Assembly: GCF_041222825.1 (NCBI RefSeq)
Contig: NZ_CP139482.1
Location: forward strand, 2,890,001 to 2,954,000
From: Candidatus Thalassolituus haligoni
GTDB taxonomy: Bacteria > Pseudomonadota > Gammaproteobacteria > Pseudomonadales > Oceanobacteraceae
DNA length: 64,000 bases
Direction of reading: 5' to 3'
Shown: piece by piece, positions 55,292-64,000 of the stretch
Layout: each line of letters starts with the position of its first letter
Position numbering within the stretch: the first letter of the stretch is position 1
The notes under the pieces: model-generated
What the model saw: only the letters and a program-made list of their open reading frames with translations
The model's database searches: none
Told to the model about the DNA's origin: nothing
Program-made: the position numbers and the translations under genes

Positions 55292-58030
55292 TTATTCCAC
55301 GTCGTCGCCATTGTCTTCGGTGTCGTTTGCTTCTGTGCCATCCGTGTCAGTACTGACGCCGTCGTCGTCAAGGTCATCACTGCCACTGCTGTCCGCTTCC
55401 GCTGCAGGGGTATCCGCACTAGCGCCACTGACGACAGTATCATCGCCTTCGGCCAGCGCAGCCAGTACGGCTTCGTCGTCTTCAGGATCACAGATACGTT
55501 CCAGGCCAACCAGTTTTTCCTTGTCGCTGACGCGAATCAGGGTAACGCCCTGGGTGTTACGGCCCAGCAGTGATACTTCGTTAACATGTGTCCGCACCAG
55601 GGTGCCCTGATCACTGATCAGCATCACTTCCTCGCCATCGAACACCTGTACGGCACCCACCATGCGACCATTACGGTCATTCGTGACCATGGCAATGACC
55701 CCTTGCGTACCGCGTCCCTTGGTCGGGAACTCGGTCACTTCGGTGCGCTTGCCAAAGCCGCGTTCCGAGGCGGTCAGAATGGCACCGTTTTCCTGTGGAA
55801 TAATCAGCGCGATCACCACCTGACCCTGACCCAGGGTAATACCCCGCACGCCACGAGCAGTGCGGCCCATCGGCCGAACGCCGCCCTTGCCTTCACTGTC
55901 CTGGCCTTCATAGAAACGAACCGCCTTGCCCGCGTCAGAAAGCAGCATAATATCGCGTGAGCCATCGGTAATGGCAACACCCACCAGATGATCACCTTCG
56001 TCCAGCTCACACGCGATCAGACCGCTGGAGCGCGGACGGGAAAACTGGTCAAGCGAGGTTTTCTTCACCGTCCCCCGCGCCGTCGCCATAAAGACGTAAT
56101 TGTCTTCGCGGTACTCAACCACCGGCAGAATCGCGGTAATGCGTTCGCCTTCATCCAGCGCCAGGACGTTCACAATCGGACGGCCCTTGGCGTTACGGCT
56201 GGCCTGCGGAATATCGTACACCGTCAGCCAATAGACCTTGCCCGCATCAGTAAAACACAACACCGTATCATGGCTGTTCACCACTAACAGATGTTCGATA
56301 AAGTCTTCATCTTTGACCGATGTCGCCGAGCGACCCTTGCCGCCACGCTTCTGAGCCTGATAGGCATCAATCGGCTGAGTCTTGGCATAGCCGCTGTGCG
56401 ACAACGTCAGCACCAGATCTTCTTCAGGAATCAGATCCGCCATGCTCAGATCACGTTTCACCACCATGATTTCGGTTTTGCGGCCATCGCCATACTCTGC
56501 GCGAATGGCTTCCAGCTCCTCACGAATCACGGTCATCAAACGCTCTGCACTGCCGAGAATTTCCAGATACTCGGCGATTTCTTCGAGTTTTTGCTGGTAT
56601 TCTTCGATCAGTTTTTCATGCTCAAGGCCGGTCAGTTTCTGCAAGCGCAGATCAAGAATGGCCTGCGCCTGTGCCGGTGACAGATGATACTTGCCAGCCC
56701 GGAAACCAAATTCTTCTGGCAGATCGTCCGGACGACAGGCGTCTTCACCGGCACGCTCCAGCATATCCAGCACATCACCTGGATCCCAAGCGGTAGCGAT
56801 CAGTTTTTCTTTGGCTTCGGCCGCATTGGTTGATTCCTTGATCAGCTGGATCACCGGATCAATATTTGCCAGTGCCAGTGCCAGGCCTTCGAGCAAATGG
56901 CCACGTTCACGCGCCTTGCGCAAATCAAAAATGGTGCGACGGGTAACCACTTCGCGGCGGTGCTTGACGAAGGCTTCCAGCAACTGCTTCAGGTTCAGCG
57001 TGCGGGGCTGGCCATCGACCAGTGCCACCACGTTAATACCAAACACACCTTGCAACTGGGTCTGGGCGAACAAGTTGTTCAGCACCACTTCCGGCATTTC
57101 GCCACGGCGCAGCTCAATCACAATGCGCATACCGTCCTTGTCGGACTCATCACGCAGCTCGGTGATACCTTCAAGTTTCTTTTCTTTGACCAGCTCGGCG
57201 ATTTTTTCAATCAGACGGGCCTTGTTCACCTGATAGGGAATCTCGGTGAAGATGATGCTGACCTTGCCGTTTTTTTCGTCGGTTTCGAAGTGATGACGGG
57301 CGCGCAGGTAAATACGGCCACGACCGGTACGATAGGCTTCGACAATACCATCACGGCCGTTAATAAAGGCGCCGGTGGGGAAATCCGGGCCCGGAATAAA
57401 TTCCATCAGCGCATCAATATCGAGATCCGGATTGTCAATCAACGCCAAACAACCGGTCAGAACTTCGGTCAGGTTGTGCGGCGGAATATTGGTCGCCATA
57501 CCGACGGCAATACCGGACGAACCATTTACCAGCAAGTTTGGTACACGAGTAGGCAAGACTGCCGGAATTTGCTCAGTGCCATCGTAGTTGGGCACCCAGT
57601 CGACGGTTTCTTTCTCAATATCGGCCAGCATGTCATGGCTGATCTTGTCCATGCGAATTTCGGTATAACGCATGGCCGCTGCCGAGTCACCGTCAACGGA
57701 GCCGAAGTTGCCCTGACCATCCACCAGCGTATAGCGCATGGAGAAATCCTGGGCCATACGCACAATGGTGTCGTAAACAGCAGAGTCACCGTGGGGGTGG
57801 TATTTACCAATCACGTCACCGACCACACGGGCAGATTTTTTGTATGGCTTGTTCCAGTCGTTGTTCAGTACATTCATCGCATGCAAGACGCGACGATGAA
57901 CCGGTTTGAGACCATCCCGAACATCCGGCAACGCCCGTCCGACAATCACGCTCATGGCGTAGTCGAGGTACGATTGTTGCAATTCATCTTCGATGTTAAT
58001 CGGGAGAACTTCTTTGGCTAACTCACCCAT
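55292..58030 (-). CDS. gyrA: DNA gyrase subunit A
   Basis: A 912-residue type IIA topoisomerase subunit. The catalytic tyrosine is Y122 (AMRYTEIRM). Residues of the quinolone-resistance region are the sensitive type, S83 and D87 in [10 protein letters not shown], with the same numbering as E. coli. The C-terminal beta-pinwheel carries the QRRGGKG-type GyrA box as [13 protein letters not shown]. It ends in a long acidic tail (roughly residues 850-912, rich in D, E, S and T). GyrA heads the supraoperon that continues into serC. Confidence 0.98.
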   Translation of the reverse strand: MGELAKEVLPINIEDELQQSYLDYAMSVIVGRALPDVRDGLKPVHRRVLHAMNVLNNDWNKPYKKSARVVGDVIGKYHPHGDSAVYDTIVRMAQDFSMRYTLVDGQGNFGSVDGDSAAAMRYTEIRMDKISHDMLADIEKETVDWVPNYDGTEQIPAVLPTRVPNLLVNGSSGIAVGMATNIPPHNLTEVLTGCLALIDNPDLDIDALMEFIPGPDFPTGAFINGRDGIVEAYRTGRGRIYLRARHHFETDEKNGKVSIIFTEIPYQVNKARLIEKIAELVKEKKLEGITELRDESDKDGMRIVIELRRGEMPEVVLNNLFAQTQLQGVFGINVVALVDGQPRTLNLKQLLEAFVKHRREVVTRRTIFDLRKARERGHLLEGLALALANIDPVIQLIKESTNAAEAKEKLIATAWDPGDVLDMLERAGEDACRPDDLPEEFGFRAGKYHLSPAQAQAILDLRLQKLTGLEHEKLIEEYQQKLEEIAEYLEILGSAERLMTVIREELEAIRAEYGDGRKTEIMVVKRDLSMADLIPEEDLVLTLSHSGYAKTQPIDAYQAQKRGGKGRSATSVKDEDFIEHLLVVNSHDTVLCFTDAGKVYWLTVYDIPQASRNAKGRPIVNVLALDEGERITAILPVVEYREDNYVFMATARGTVKKTSLDQFSRPRSSGLIACELDEGDHLVGVAITDGSRDIMLLSDAGKAVRFYEGQDSEGKGGVRPMGRTARGVRGITLGQGQVVIALIIPQENGAILTASERGFGKRTEVTEFPTKGRGTQGVIAMVTNDRNGRMVGAVQVFDGEEVMLISDQGTLVRTHVNEVSLLGRNTQGVTLIRVSDKEKLVGLERICDPEDDEAVLAALAEGDDTVVSGASADTPAAEADSSGSDDLDDDGVSTDTDGTEANDTEDNGDDVE

Positions 58031-58505
58031 AGACTATTAAGATCCGTGCTGTATCGCTTGGCCACATACCGTGGCGATGGCATTCACTTGACTGCATTTA
58101 CTGAAGTGGCGGTACGATTGAACGGACACCCGAAACAACGACTGCCAGACCAGAATCAGTACCCTTGCCGCACTGTGCTGACCGCTGTAAAGCCGAGTCC
58201 ATCCAGTACCGCAAAACAAAGCGCGTAGCATACCATAAAAGCACTGATAACCTAGTACACTCCCTGCCAGAAGCGTCTCAGAACAACCACAAGCCCACGC
58301 TGGACAAAATGTCCGGCAGCGGACATCTTTTCAGACAAAAGCGCTCCATTGCCCTTGACGGCCGCCCAAACCGCATTTTTGAATCCCAATCTTGCGTACT
58401 CGTCAAGTCTGCAGTCGCGAACACCCCCGAACGATGGATATAATCGCCCCAGCACCCGCCACTCGCTGGCGGCGATTCCCACTCTCAATCAAATGAGGAC
58501 TTTTC
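58031..58505. other. Divergent promoter region between gyrA and mtaD
   Basis: 475 bases with no supported gene. For gyrA, a minus-strand extended -10 element TGG-TATGCT (TATGCT at 58232-58227) followed by a GCGC discriminator is the best candidate; its -35 is poor. For mtaD, TATAAT at 58439-58444 followed by a GC-rich stretch is the best -10, 62 bases before the ATG. Confidence 0.45.
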
Positions 58506-59810
58506 ATGGCTGCAGATCTGCGCCTCAACGCCCGTTGGCTGGTGCCAATGGACGGCAACAAACCGATCATCGACCATGCGTCGGTTTTTGTGACCAATGG
58601 CCGCATCGAAGCCATCGAGCCGTCATCGTCCGAACGCAGCGCCCGGCAAACCATCGAACTGCCTCATCACGCGCTGTTACCCGGCTACATCAACGCCCAC
58701 GGCCACGCTGCCATGTCCCTGTTCCGTGGCTTGGCCGATGACCTGCCACTGATGAACTGGCTGCAACACCACATCTGGCCAGCAGAAGCACAATGGGTCA
58801 GCAGCGAGTTTGTGCGTCAGGGCACAGAACTGGCGATTGCTGAAATGATCCGCTCCGGCACCACCACCTTTGCTGACATGTACTTTTATCCGCAGGACGC
58901 CATTGACGCCTCACTGGCCGCGGGCATGCGTCACGTCAGCTTTACGCCGATTCTGGACTTCCCCACCAATTACGCCAGCAACGCCGACGAATACATCCAG
59001 AAAGCCCTGGCAGTGCGCGACCAGTACCAGCACCACGATCTGGTCACGCTGGGGCTAGGCCCTCATGCTCCCTATACGGTTTCTGATGCGCCGTTACGGC
59101 AGATTCGGATCATCGCCGACGAACTGCAGCTGCCGGTGCAAATTCATTTGCACGAAACCGCCTTTGAAGTTCAGGACAGCCTCGAGCAACTGGGCAAGCG
59201 CCCTATCGAACGCCTGTTCGATCTGGGTTTCCTGAGCAAGGATGTCAGTTGTGTGCACATGACCCAGATTAACGACAGCGATCTCGACCTGATCAAACAA
59301 AGTCGTGCCAGCGTTATCCACTGCCCGGAATCCAATCTCAAGCTGGCCAGTGGTTTTTGCCCAACCGCACGACTATTGGCAGCCGGAATCCCGCTGGGCC
59401 TCGGCACTGACGGCGCCGCCAGCAACAACGATCTCAATCTGCAGGCAGAAATGAAAACCGCCGCCATGCTGGCCAAGGCCGTAGCAGCAGATGCCGCAGT
59501 GGTTCCTGCCTTGCAGGCGCTGCATATGGCCACGCTGGGCAGCGCGCAAGCCCTGGGGATTGACCAGTACACCGGCTCAGTCGAAATCGGCAAATGGGCA
59601 GACTTACAGGCCGTCGATCTGTCGCAATTACCCCAACAACCCCTTTACGATCCCATCTCGCAACTGGTCTATACCGACAGCAGCCGTTACACCAGCCACG
59701 TCTGGGTGGCAGGCAAGGCACTGCTGAGTGAAGCAGAATTGACCCACATTGACGTCGACAGACTGACCGCCACTGCCAGGCAATGGTGTCAGCGTATTCG
59801 CCCGAATTAA
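58506..59810 (+). CDS. mtaD: 5'-methylthioadenosine / S-adenosylhomocysteine deaminase family (TRZ/ATZ hydrolase)
   Basis: A 434-residue amidohydrolase. Metal ligands H65 and H67 are in GYINAHGHAAMSLFRG, further ones in LHETAFEVQDSL and CPESNLKLASGFCP, and the catalytic region GLGTDGAASNNDLNLQAEM holds the aspartate. The closest known relative by position and motifs is PA3170 of P. aeruginosa, a methylthioadenosine deaminase, also placed next to ubiG and gyrA. It would deaminate MTA to methylthioinosine. AATGAGGAC precedes the ATG. Confidence 0.85.
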   Translation: MAADLRLNARWLVPMDGNKPIIDHASVFVTNGRIEAIEPSSSERSARQTIELPHHALLPGYINAHGHAAMSLFRGLADDLPLMNWLQHHIWPAEAQWVSSEFVRQGTELAIAEMIRSGTTTFADMYFYPQDAIDASLAAGMRHVSFTPILDFPTNYASNADEYIQKALAVRDQYQHHDLVTLGLGPHAPYTVSDAPLRQIRIIADELQLPVQIHLHETAFEVQDSLEQLGKRPIERLFDLGFLSKDVSCVHMTQINDSDLDLIKQSRASVIHCPESNLKLASGFCPTARLLAAGIPLGLGTDGAASNNDLNLQAEMKTAAMLAKAVAADAAVVPALQALHMATLGSAQALGIDQYTGSVEIGKWADLQAVDLSQLPQQPLYDPISQLVYTDSSRYTSHVWVAGKALLSEAELTHIDVDRLTATARQWCQRIRPN

Positions 59811-59843
59811 CCCGAGATCCCGACGGGACAACAGGAAATCACT

Positions 59844-60572
59844 ATGACCGAACACAGCACGCCGAACGTCGACCCTGCCGAAATCGCCAAGTTTGAAGCC
59901 CTGGCCAGCCGCTGGTGGGACCCGGAGAGCGAATTCAAGCCCTTGCACGACATCAATCCGTTACGCTGCAATTACATCGATCAAGCCGCTGAACTGGCAG
60001 GCAAAAACGTGCTGGATGTTGGTTGCGGCGGTGGCCTGCTGAGCGAAGCCATGGCCCAGCGAGGTGCCAGTGTTACCGGTATCGACATGGGCGACGCTCC
60101 GCTGAATGTCGCCCGTCTGCACGCCCTCGAATCCGGCGTCAGCATCAACTACCAGCGTATTGCCGTCGAAACGCTGGCAGCACAGCAACCCGCCAGTTTC
60201 GACGTCGTCACCTGTCTCGAAATGCTCGAACACGTACCCGACCCGGCATCCATCATCCGTGCTTGCGCAACACTGGTAAAACCTGGGGGCAAGGTGTTTT
60301 TTTCGACCCTCAACCGCAACCCCAAAGCCTATGGCATGGCCATTCTCGGTGCTGAATACCTGCTGAAAATGCTGCCCGCAGGAACTCATGATTACAGCAA
60401 GTTCATCAAACCGAGTGAACTGACCCGCTGGTGTCGCCAGGCAGGCCTGCAGGCCGACCACATCACCGGCATGACCTACAATCCGTTGTTCAAGAGTTAC
60501 AAATTGAACGACCAGGACGTCAGCGTAAACTACCTGCTCGCCACTACCCGCCCACCACAGGACGACGCATGA
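59844..60572 (+). CDS. ubiG: Ubiquinone biosynthesis O-methyltransferase
   Basis: A 242-residue SAM-dependent methyltransferase carrying out both O-methylations in ubiquinone synthesis. It has [23 protein letters not shown], the UbiG N-terminal signature; motif [17 protein letters not shown]; and [13 protein letters not shown]. It follows mtaD by 33 bases and overlaps mupP by four bases (ATGA). Confidence 0.96.
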   Translation: MTEHSTPNVDPAEIAKFEALASRWWDPESEFKPLHDINPLRCNYIDQAAELAGKNVLDVGCGGGLLSEAMAQRGASVTGIDMGDAPLNVARLHALESGVSINYQRIAVETLAAQQPASFDVVTCLEMLEHVPDPASIIRACATLVKPGGKVFFSTLNRNPKAYGMAILGAEYLLKMLPAGTHDYSKFIKPSELTRWCRQAGLQADHITGMTYNPLFKSYKLNDQDVSVNYLLATTRPPQDDA

Positions 60573-61243
60573 GCCAACCCTACCCGCACGCCATCCTGTT
60601 TGACCTGGATGGCACATTACTCGATAGCGCGCCCGATTTTTTTGGTGTCGTCAACTCGCTACGCCAGGAACTGGGTAAAGCGCCGCTGGCAACCGCCACC
60701 ATCCGCCAGCAAGTCAGCAATGGCGGTGCAGCCTTGACCGAAATAACCTGGGAGGTCAGCCGCGATCATCCTGAATTTGGTGACTACCGCGAGCAGCTGC
60801 TGAGCCGCTACGGTGACTACCTCGCCAGTGCCAGCGCCCTGTTCCCTGGCTTCAGCGCCGTCCTGGACGAATTACAATTACTGGGCGTGCAGTGGGGTAT
60901 CGTCACCAACAAACCGCGCCGTTTTGCCGAACCCTTACTGGAAAAGCTGGCGCTTGAAACGCCAGTATTGGTGTGCCCCGAAGACGTCAGCCTGGCCAAG
61001 CCTGATCCGGCAAGTCTGCTATTAGCCGCCACCCGACTCGGCCTAAAACCAGAGGCCTGCTGGTACGTCGGCGATCACCTCCGTGACATACAAGCGGGCA
61101 AGGCGGCTGGCATGCCAACCATCGCCGCCCTGTTTGGTTATATAGAGGATCATGATGATCCGCAGCGCTGGCAAGCCGACGCCTGCATCAATACCCCGGA
61201 TGAACTGATCACCCTGCTTGGCCAGCAACCATTATCACGCTAA
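60569..61243 (+). CDS. mupP: HAD-family phosphatase, MupP / phosphoglycolate phosphatase-like
   Basis: A 224-residue HAD hydrolase. Motif [18 protein letters not shown] gives nucleophile and acid aspartates, motif II is IVTNKP, and motif IV is [16 protein letters not shown]. By its place after ubiG it corresponds to MupP of Pseudomonas, which dephosphorylates N-acetylmuramic acid 6-phosphate in cell-wall recycling; it is annotated as phosphoglycolate phosphatase in many genomes. The ATG overlaps the ubiG stop. Confidence 0.87.
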   Translation: MSQPYPHAILFDLDGTLLDSAPDFFGVVNSLRQELGKAPLATATIRQQVSNGGAALTEITWEVSRDHPEFGDYREQLLSRYGDYLASASALFPGFSAVLDELQLLGVQWGIVTNKPRRFAEPLLEKLALETPVLVCPEDVSLAKPDPASLLLAATRLGLKPEACWYVGDHLRDIQAGKAAGMPTIAALFGYIEDHDDPQRWQADACINTPDELITLLGQQPLSR

Positions 61244-61336
61244 CGGGCGTAAGAATCCGACCACCAGTGCCTGGATCAGCTCTATCGGCTAATCAACGTA
61301 CGCACTGATCCGACTCATCAGACCAAGGATTTTCGA

Positions 61337-62092
61337 ATGACCGCAACACAACCCCTGCAAGGTCGCACCATTATGGTAACCGGTGCGGGCTACGGCATCG
61401 GCCGCGAAGCTGCGCTGACCTACGCCCGTGCCGGTGCCACCGTACTGTTACTGGGACGCACCCAGGAAGCACTCAACGACACCTACGACCTGATTGAAGC
61501 AGAGCAGCTGCCGCAGGCGGCAGTACTGCCCTTCGACCTTGAAACCAGCGAAGAAACACCCTATCAACAGCTGGCGCAATTGATCGAGGAGCATTTTGGT
61601 CATCTGGATGGCCTGTTACTGAATGCCGGGGTGCTCGGCCAGCGCACCCCGATTGATAACTACCACGCTGACACCTGGCTGAAGGTGATGCAGATTAACG
61701 TCAACGGCCAATTTCTACTGATCAAACACCTGCTGCCGCTATTACACAAGGCCGCAGCGGATGCCTCGATCCTGTTTACCAGCAGCAGTGTTGGTCGCAC
61801 CGGTCGCGCCTACTGGGGTGCCTATTCTGTTTCCAAATTTGCAACCGAAGGGCTGATGCAGGTATTGGCGCAGGAACTGGAAAACACCAGTAACATCCGC
61901 GTTAATGCCATCAATCCCGGAGCCACCCGCACCACCATGCGAGCCGCAGCCTACCCGGTAGAAAACCCGGCCAATGTCACAGCGCCCAGCGCCATCATGC
62001 CGCTGTACTTGCATCTGATGAGTCCAGCAGCTATCGGTATTCATGGTCAAAGCCTGGATGCCCAGGGGGAGAACGCTTTTCTGATTGACTAA
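61337..62092 (+). CDS. yciK: Short-chain dehydrogenase YciK
   Basis: A 251-residue classical SDR: NAD(P) motif TGAGYGIGREAALTYARAG, LLNAGVLGQRTP, catalytic serine in LFTSSSVGRTG, and YWGAYSVSK with the tyrosine-lysine pair. C-terminal ends INPGATRTTMRAAAYP. It belongs to the YciK group, substrate unknown, and it lies after mupP in the Pseudomonas order. 93 bases separate them. Confidence 0.92.
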   Translation: MTATQPLQGRTIMVTGAGYGIGREAALTYARAGATVLLLGRTQEALNDTYDLIEAEQLPQAAVLPFDLETSEETPYQQLAQLIEEHFGHLDGLLLNAGVLGQRTPIDNYHADTWLKVMQINVNGQFLLIKHLLPLLHKAAADASILFTSSSVGRTGRAYWGAYSVSKFATEGLMQVLAQELENTSNIRVNAINPGATRTTMRAAAYPVENPANVTAPSAIMPLYLHLMSPAAIGIHGQSLDAQGENAFLID

Positions 62093-62419
62093 CGCTCGTT
62101 TGGGCCTTGCTGCAACCGTTCAATGACTGGCTCCCGTGCTCTGGCGTGGAGCCGAACCCGCAACTGCATTCCCCGCAGCGCCGTGGAACGAGAACGTCCG
62201 ACTCCTGACAAAATATTGACAAAACTTTCAAGGCAAACGCCAGAAAATATGCGTCCTCTTCCGGCAATCCTTGCCGCTCTGCCGTAATTATTGCCGCCTG
62301 AAATCAGAAAATTAATATAATGCATTGAATTTAATAGAGTTTTATAAAAAACAAACAATGGCATGAAATTCGCTAAATACCTCTCATCTTAATAATCAAC
62401 CGGCAAGAGGTAGCGACTG
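62093..62419. other. Intergenic region between yciK and the GGDEF gene
   Basis: 327 bases with no supported gene. The right half is markedly A/T-rich (62285-62400) and would hold the promoter of the diguanylate cyclase. No hairpin with a T-run is evident after yciK. Confidence 0.45.
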
Positions 62420-63361
62420 GTGACCCCATTACAGAGCAGTGGCCAGGTCGGCAAAGCAATCGCCCCCTTTGGCGAACTGGCACTCAAGCCCGATATTCGG
62501 CCCGACGTACTATTCCGGCTCACCGGCAAACTCCAGAGCACCCTCGAGCTGCCGCTGCTGATTGAAATTTTTTTCAAGAATATACAAAGCAGCGTATCTG
62601 TCGACGGCATCAGCTATCGGGTACGTGACCGGCAGATTGTGGTTTGTCAGGGGAGAACCAGTGCCCACAGCGTTAACTATGAACTCAGTAACCACGGTGA
62701 CAAGCTCGGCGAACTGGTTTTCTTCCGCTCCAGTCGTTTTCGCGAGTATGAACTGGCCAACATTGAGGGATTGCTTAGCACGCTGCTGCATCCCCTGCGT
62801 AACGCCCTGCTTTACCGGGAAGCATTGGATGCGTCATTCAGGGACCCTCTGACCGGAGCTGGCAACCGGGTGGCACTGGATCGGACACTCGATCGGGAAA
62901 TAGAGCTGAGCCGTCGCCATGCACAACAGCTGTCACTGCTCATGCTCGACCTGGACAAATTCAAAAGCATTAACGATCAACACGGCCACAGCAGCGGTGA
63001 TGCCGTGTTAAAAGAAACCGTACAAGCCATCACGGACTGTATGCGCCAGACCGACCTTTGTTTCCGTTATGGTGGAGAAGAATTTCTGGTATTACTGAGT
63101 AACGCCAGTCAGGCAGACGCCTTGATTGTCGCCGATCGCATTCGCGAAACCATCAGCAAACTGCTGATACCTGCGACTAAGACAACCACCATGACCGCAA
63201 CCGCCAGTATTGGCTGTGCCAGCCTGACCGCATCCGACTCGCGTCAAAGCCTGATTCACCGGGCAGATCTGGCGCTCTACACCGCCAAGAACCAGGGTCG
63301 AAACCGTGTGATAGGAGAAGCCGCTCTGTCACAGGGGCTGATAGAAGAAAAGCGCCAGTAG
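62420..63361 (+). CDS. Diguanylate cyclase with intact GGEEF motif
   Basis: A 313-residue cytoplasmic protein: an N-terminal ~140-residue sensory region resembling a GAF fold, then a GGDEF domain with DPLTGAGNRVALDRTLDRE, DLDKFKSINDQHGHSSGDAVL and the catalytic signature FRYGGEEFLVLL. An inhibitory site RQTD lies five residues before the signature. It should make c-di-GMP, in contrast to the GRDEF protein at 6443-7516. It starts at GTG 62420, preceded by AAGAGG. A GGDEF protein in this position near rluB is also known in Pseudomonas. Confidence 0.92.
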   Translation: MTPLQSSGQVGKAIAPFGELALKPDIRPDVLFRLTGKLQSTLELPLLIEIFFKNIQSSVSVDGISYRVRDRQIVVCQGRTSAHSVNYELSNHGDKLGELVFFRSSRFREYELANIEGLLSTLLHPLRNALLYREALDASFRDPLTGAGNRVALDRTLDREIELSRRHAQQLSLLMLDLDKFKSINDQHGHSSGDAVLKETVQAITDCMRQTDLCFRYGGEEFLVLLSNASQADALIVADRIRETISKLLIPATKTTTMTATASIGCASLTASDSRQSLIHRADLALYTAKNQGRNRVIGEAALSQGLIEEKRQ

Positions 63362-63382
63362 CGCTCTTCTTCTATACCGCAT

Positions 63383-64000
63383 TCAGGCGTCAGGGCTGTG
63401 ACGCTTGGGGCGAGCGCTGGCTTGCTGACGAATTTTCTGGCGCTTCTGATGGCGCTGGAACTGCTCTTTCTCCTTCCCGATCAGACGGCGTATACGCTTG
63501 CGTTCCAGACCCACCGAATCCGACAAGTCATTCAATTCGCGCTGCCCCAACTCGACCCAGGTTCCGACCGGAATATTGGATGGCAGAAAAATACAGCCGT
63601 AACGTACGCGTTTAAGACGACTGACTTCAATACCCTGGCTTTCCCACAGGCGTCGAACCTCGCGGTTACGCCCTTCCATCAGCACAACGTGAAACCACTT
63701 GTTCTGACCTTCGCCATCGAAGTACTTCACATCGGCGAACTTGGCCATGCCATCATCCAGCAGCACGCCTTCTTTCAAACGGGTAATCATGGCTTCGTCA
63801 ACGTCACCACGTACCCGTACCGCATATTCGCGGTCAACACCGGTCGATGGATGCATCAGTCGGTTGGCCAACTCACCATCCGTGGTAAACAGCAATAAAC
63901 CACTGGTGTTAATATCCAGGCGGCCCACGTTGATCCAGCGCTCACCTTTGGTCTTGGGCAAATGCTCAAAGACGGTTGGACGCTTGTCTGGATCCGTGCG
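63383..64000 (-). CDS. rluB: Ribosomal large-subunit pseudouridine synthase B, N-terminus off the window
   Basis: The minus-strand frame is open to the window edge (206 codons visible). It contains [20 protein letters not shown] at the edge, followed by [27 protein letters not shown] with the catalytic aspartate in [26 protein letters not shown], and a basic tail ([20 protein letters not shown]). RluB makes pseudouridine 2605 in 23S rRNA. The S4 RNA-binding domain lies outside. A TTG at 63961 is only an internal codon. Confidence 0.92.
   Translation of the reverse strand, partial: RTDPDKRPTVFEHLPKTKGERWINVGRLDINTSGLLLFTTDGELANRLMHPSTGVDREYAVRVRGDVDEAMITRLKEGVLLDDGMAKFADVKYFDGEGQNKWFHVVLMEGRNREVRRLWESQGIEVSRLKRVRYGCIFLPSNIPVGTWVELGQRELNDLSDSVGLERKRIRRLIGKEKEQFQRHQKRQKIRQQASARPKRHSPDA

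Noticed and set aside
56897..58021. Long open plus-strand frame opposite gyrA, and a similar one opposite rpsA (47707-48654)
   Set aside because: Antisense to gyrA and rpsA with no start context or protein similarity; by-products of codon use.
55292..58030. Quinolone-resistance change in gyrA
   Set aside because: Residues 83 and 87 are serine and aspartate, the sensitive type.

Overview
The window is chromosomal DNA of a gammaproteobacterium with a single-polar-flagellum lifestyle. Much of the gene order matches Pseudomonas and Oceanospirillales-type genomes: an flhA-flhF-fleN-fliA-cheYZAB-parA-cheW cluster, a gyrA-serC-pheA-hisC-tyrA/aroA-cmk-rpsA-ihfB 'supraoperon', and an mtaD-ubiG-mupP-yciK block. 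The ribonucleotide reductase is instead the enterobacterial type (nrdA-nrdB-yfaE). I infer an Oceanospirillales-like marine gammaproteobacterium; genus and species cannot be read from the sequence. No full prophage, CRISPR array or intact insertion sequence is visible.

Layout. 1-3.8 kb: partial quinone oxidoreductase coupled to an HdfR-type LysR regulator, divergent from a maoP-rimB-rimK run (chromosome macrodomain factor plus ribosomal S6 modification pair), then a small secreted hypothetical. 4.3-6.4 kb: argD-argF (arginine synthesis). 6.4-11.4 kb: a membrane GGDEF protein with an altered signature (GRDEF), metR with a perfect MetR box, and an RstB/RstA-like two-component pair. 11.4-16.8 kb: nrdA-nrdB-yfaE with a DnaA box and a helically phased pair of NrdR boxes, then bcp. 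16.9-31.2 kb (minus strand): flagellar and chemotaxis cluster. 31.2-34 kb: hom and alaC. 34-34.8 kb: integrase remnant beside tRNA-Val. 34.9-43.6 kb: uvrB, an AspC-like aminotransferase, hda, a DUF2066 protein, purM-purN, a DUF3108 protein and dcd. 43.7 kb: tRNA-Asn. 44-46.6 kb: pyrF-lapB-lapA-ihfB. 47-58 kb: rpsA-cmk-tyrA/aroA-hisC-pheA-serC-gyrA, all minus strand. 58.5-62 kb: mtaD-ubiG-mupP-yciK. 62.4-64 kb: a diguanylate cyclase and the start of rluB.

How the parts work together. FlhF and FleN set flagellar place and number, FlhA is the export gate, and FliA drives late genes. CheA/CheB/CheW/CheY/CheZ form the chemotaxis pathway, while the ParA-like ATPase and the ParP-like CheW protein would place the array at the pole. 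The aromatic supraoperon links serine, phenylalanine, tyrosine, histidine-type transamination and nucleotide supply to ribosomal protein S1.

Most notable: a 12-copy heptanucleotide repeat that abuts a sigma-54-type promoter directly upstream of flhA, a candidate phase-variation or tuning switch for flagellar export; an extra small protein between the ParA-like and ParP-like genes that repeats only the ParP N-terminal motif; and three copies of an EFExLL(x)HGKGK-type motif in the CheA linker. The last two together suggest an elaborated polar chemotaxis-array tethering system.
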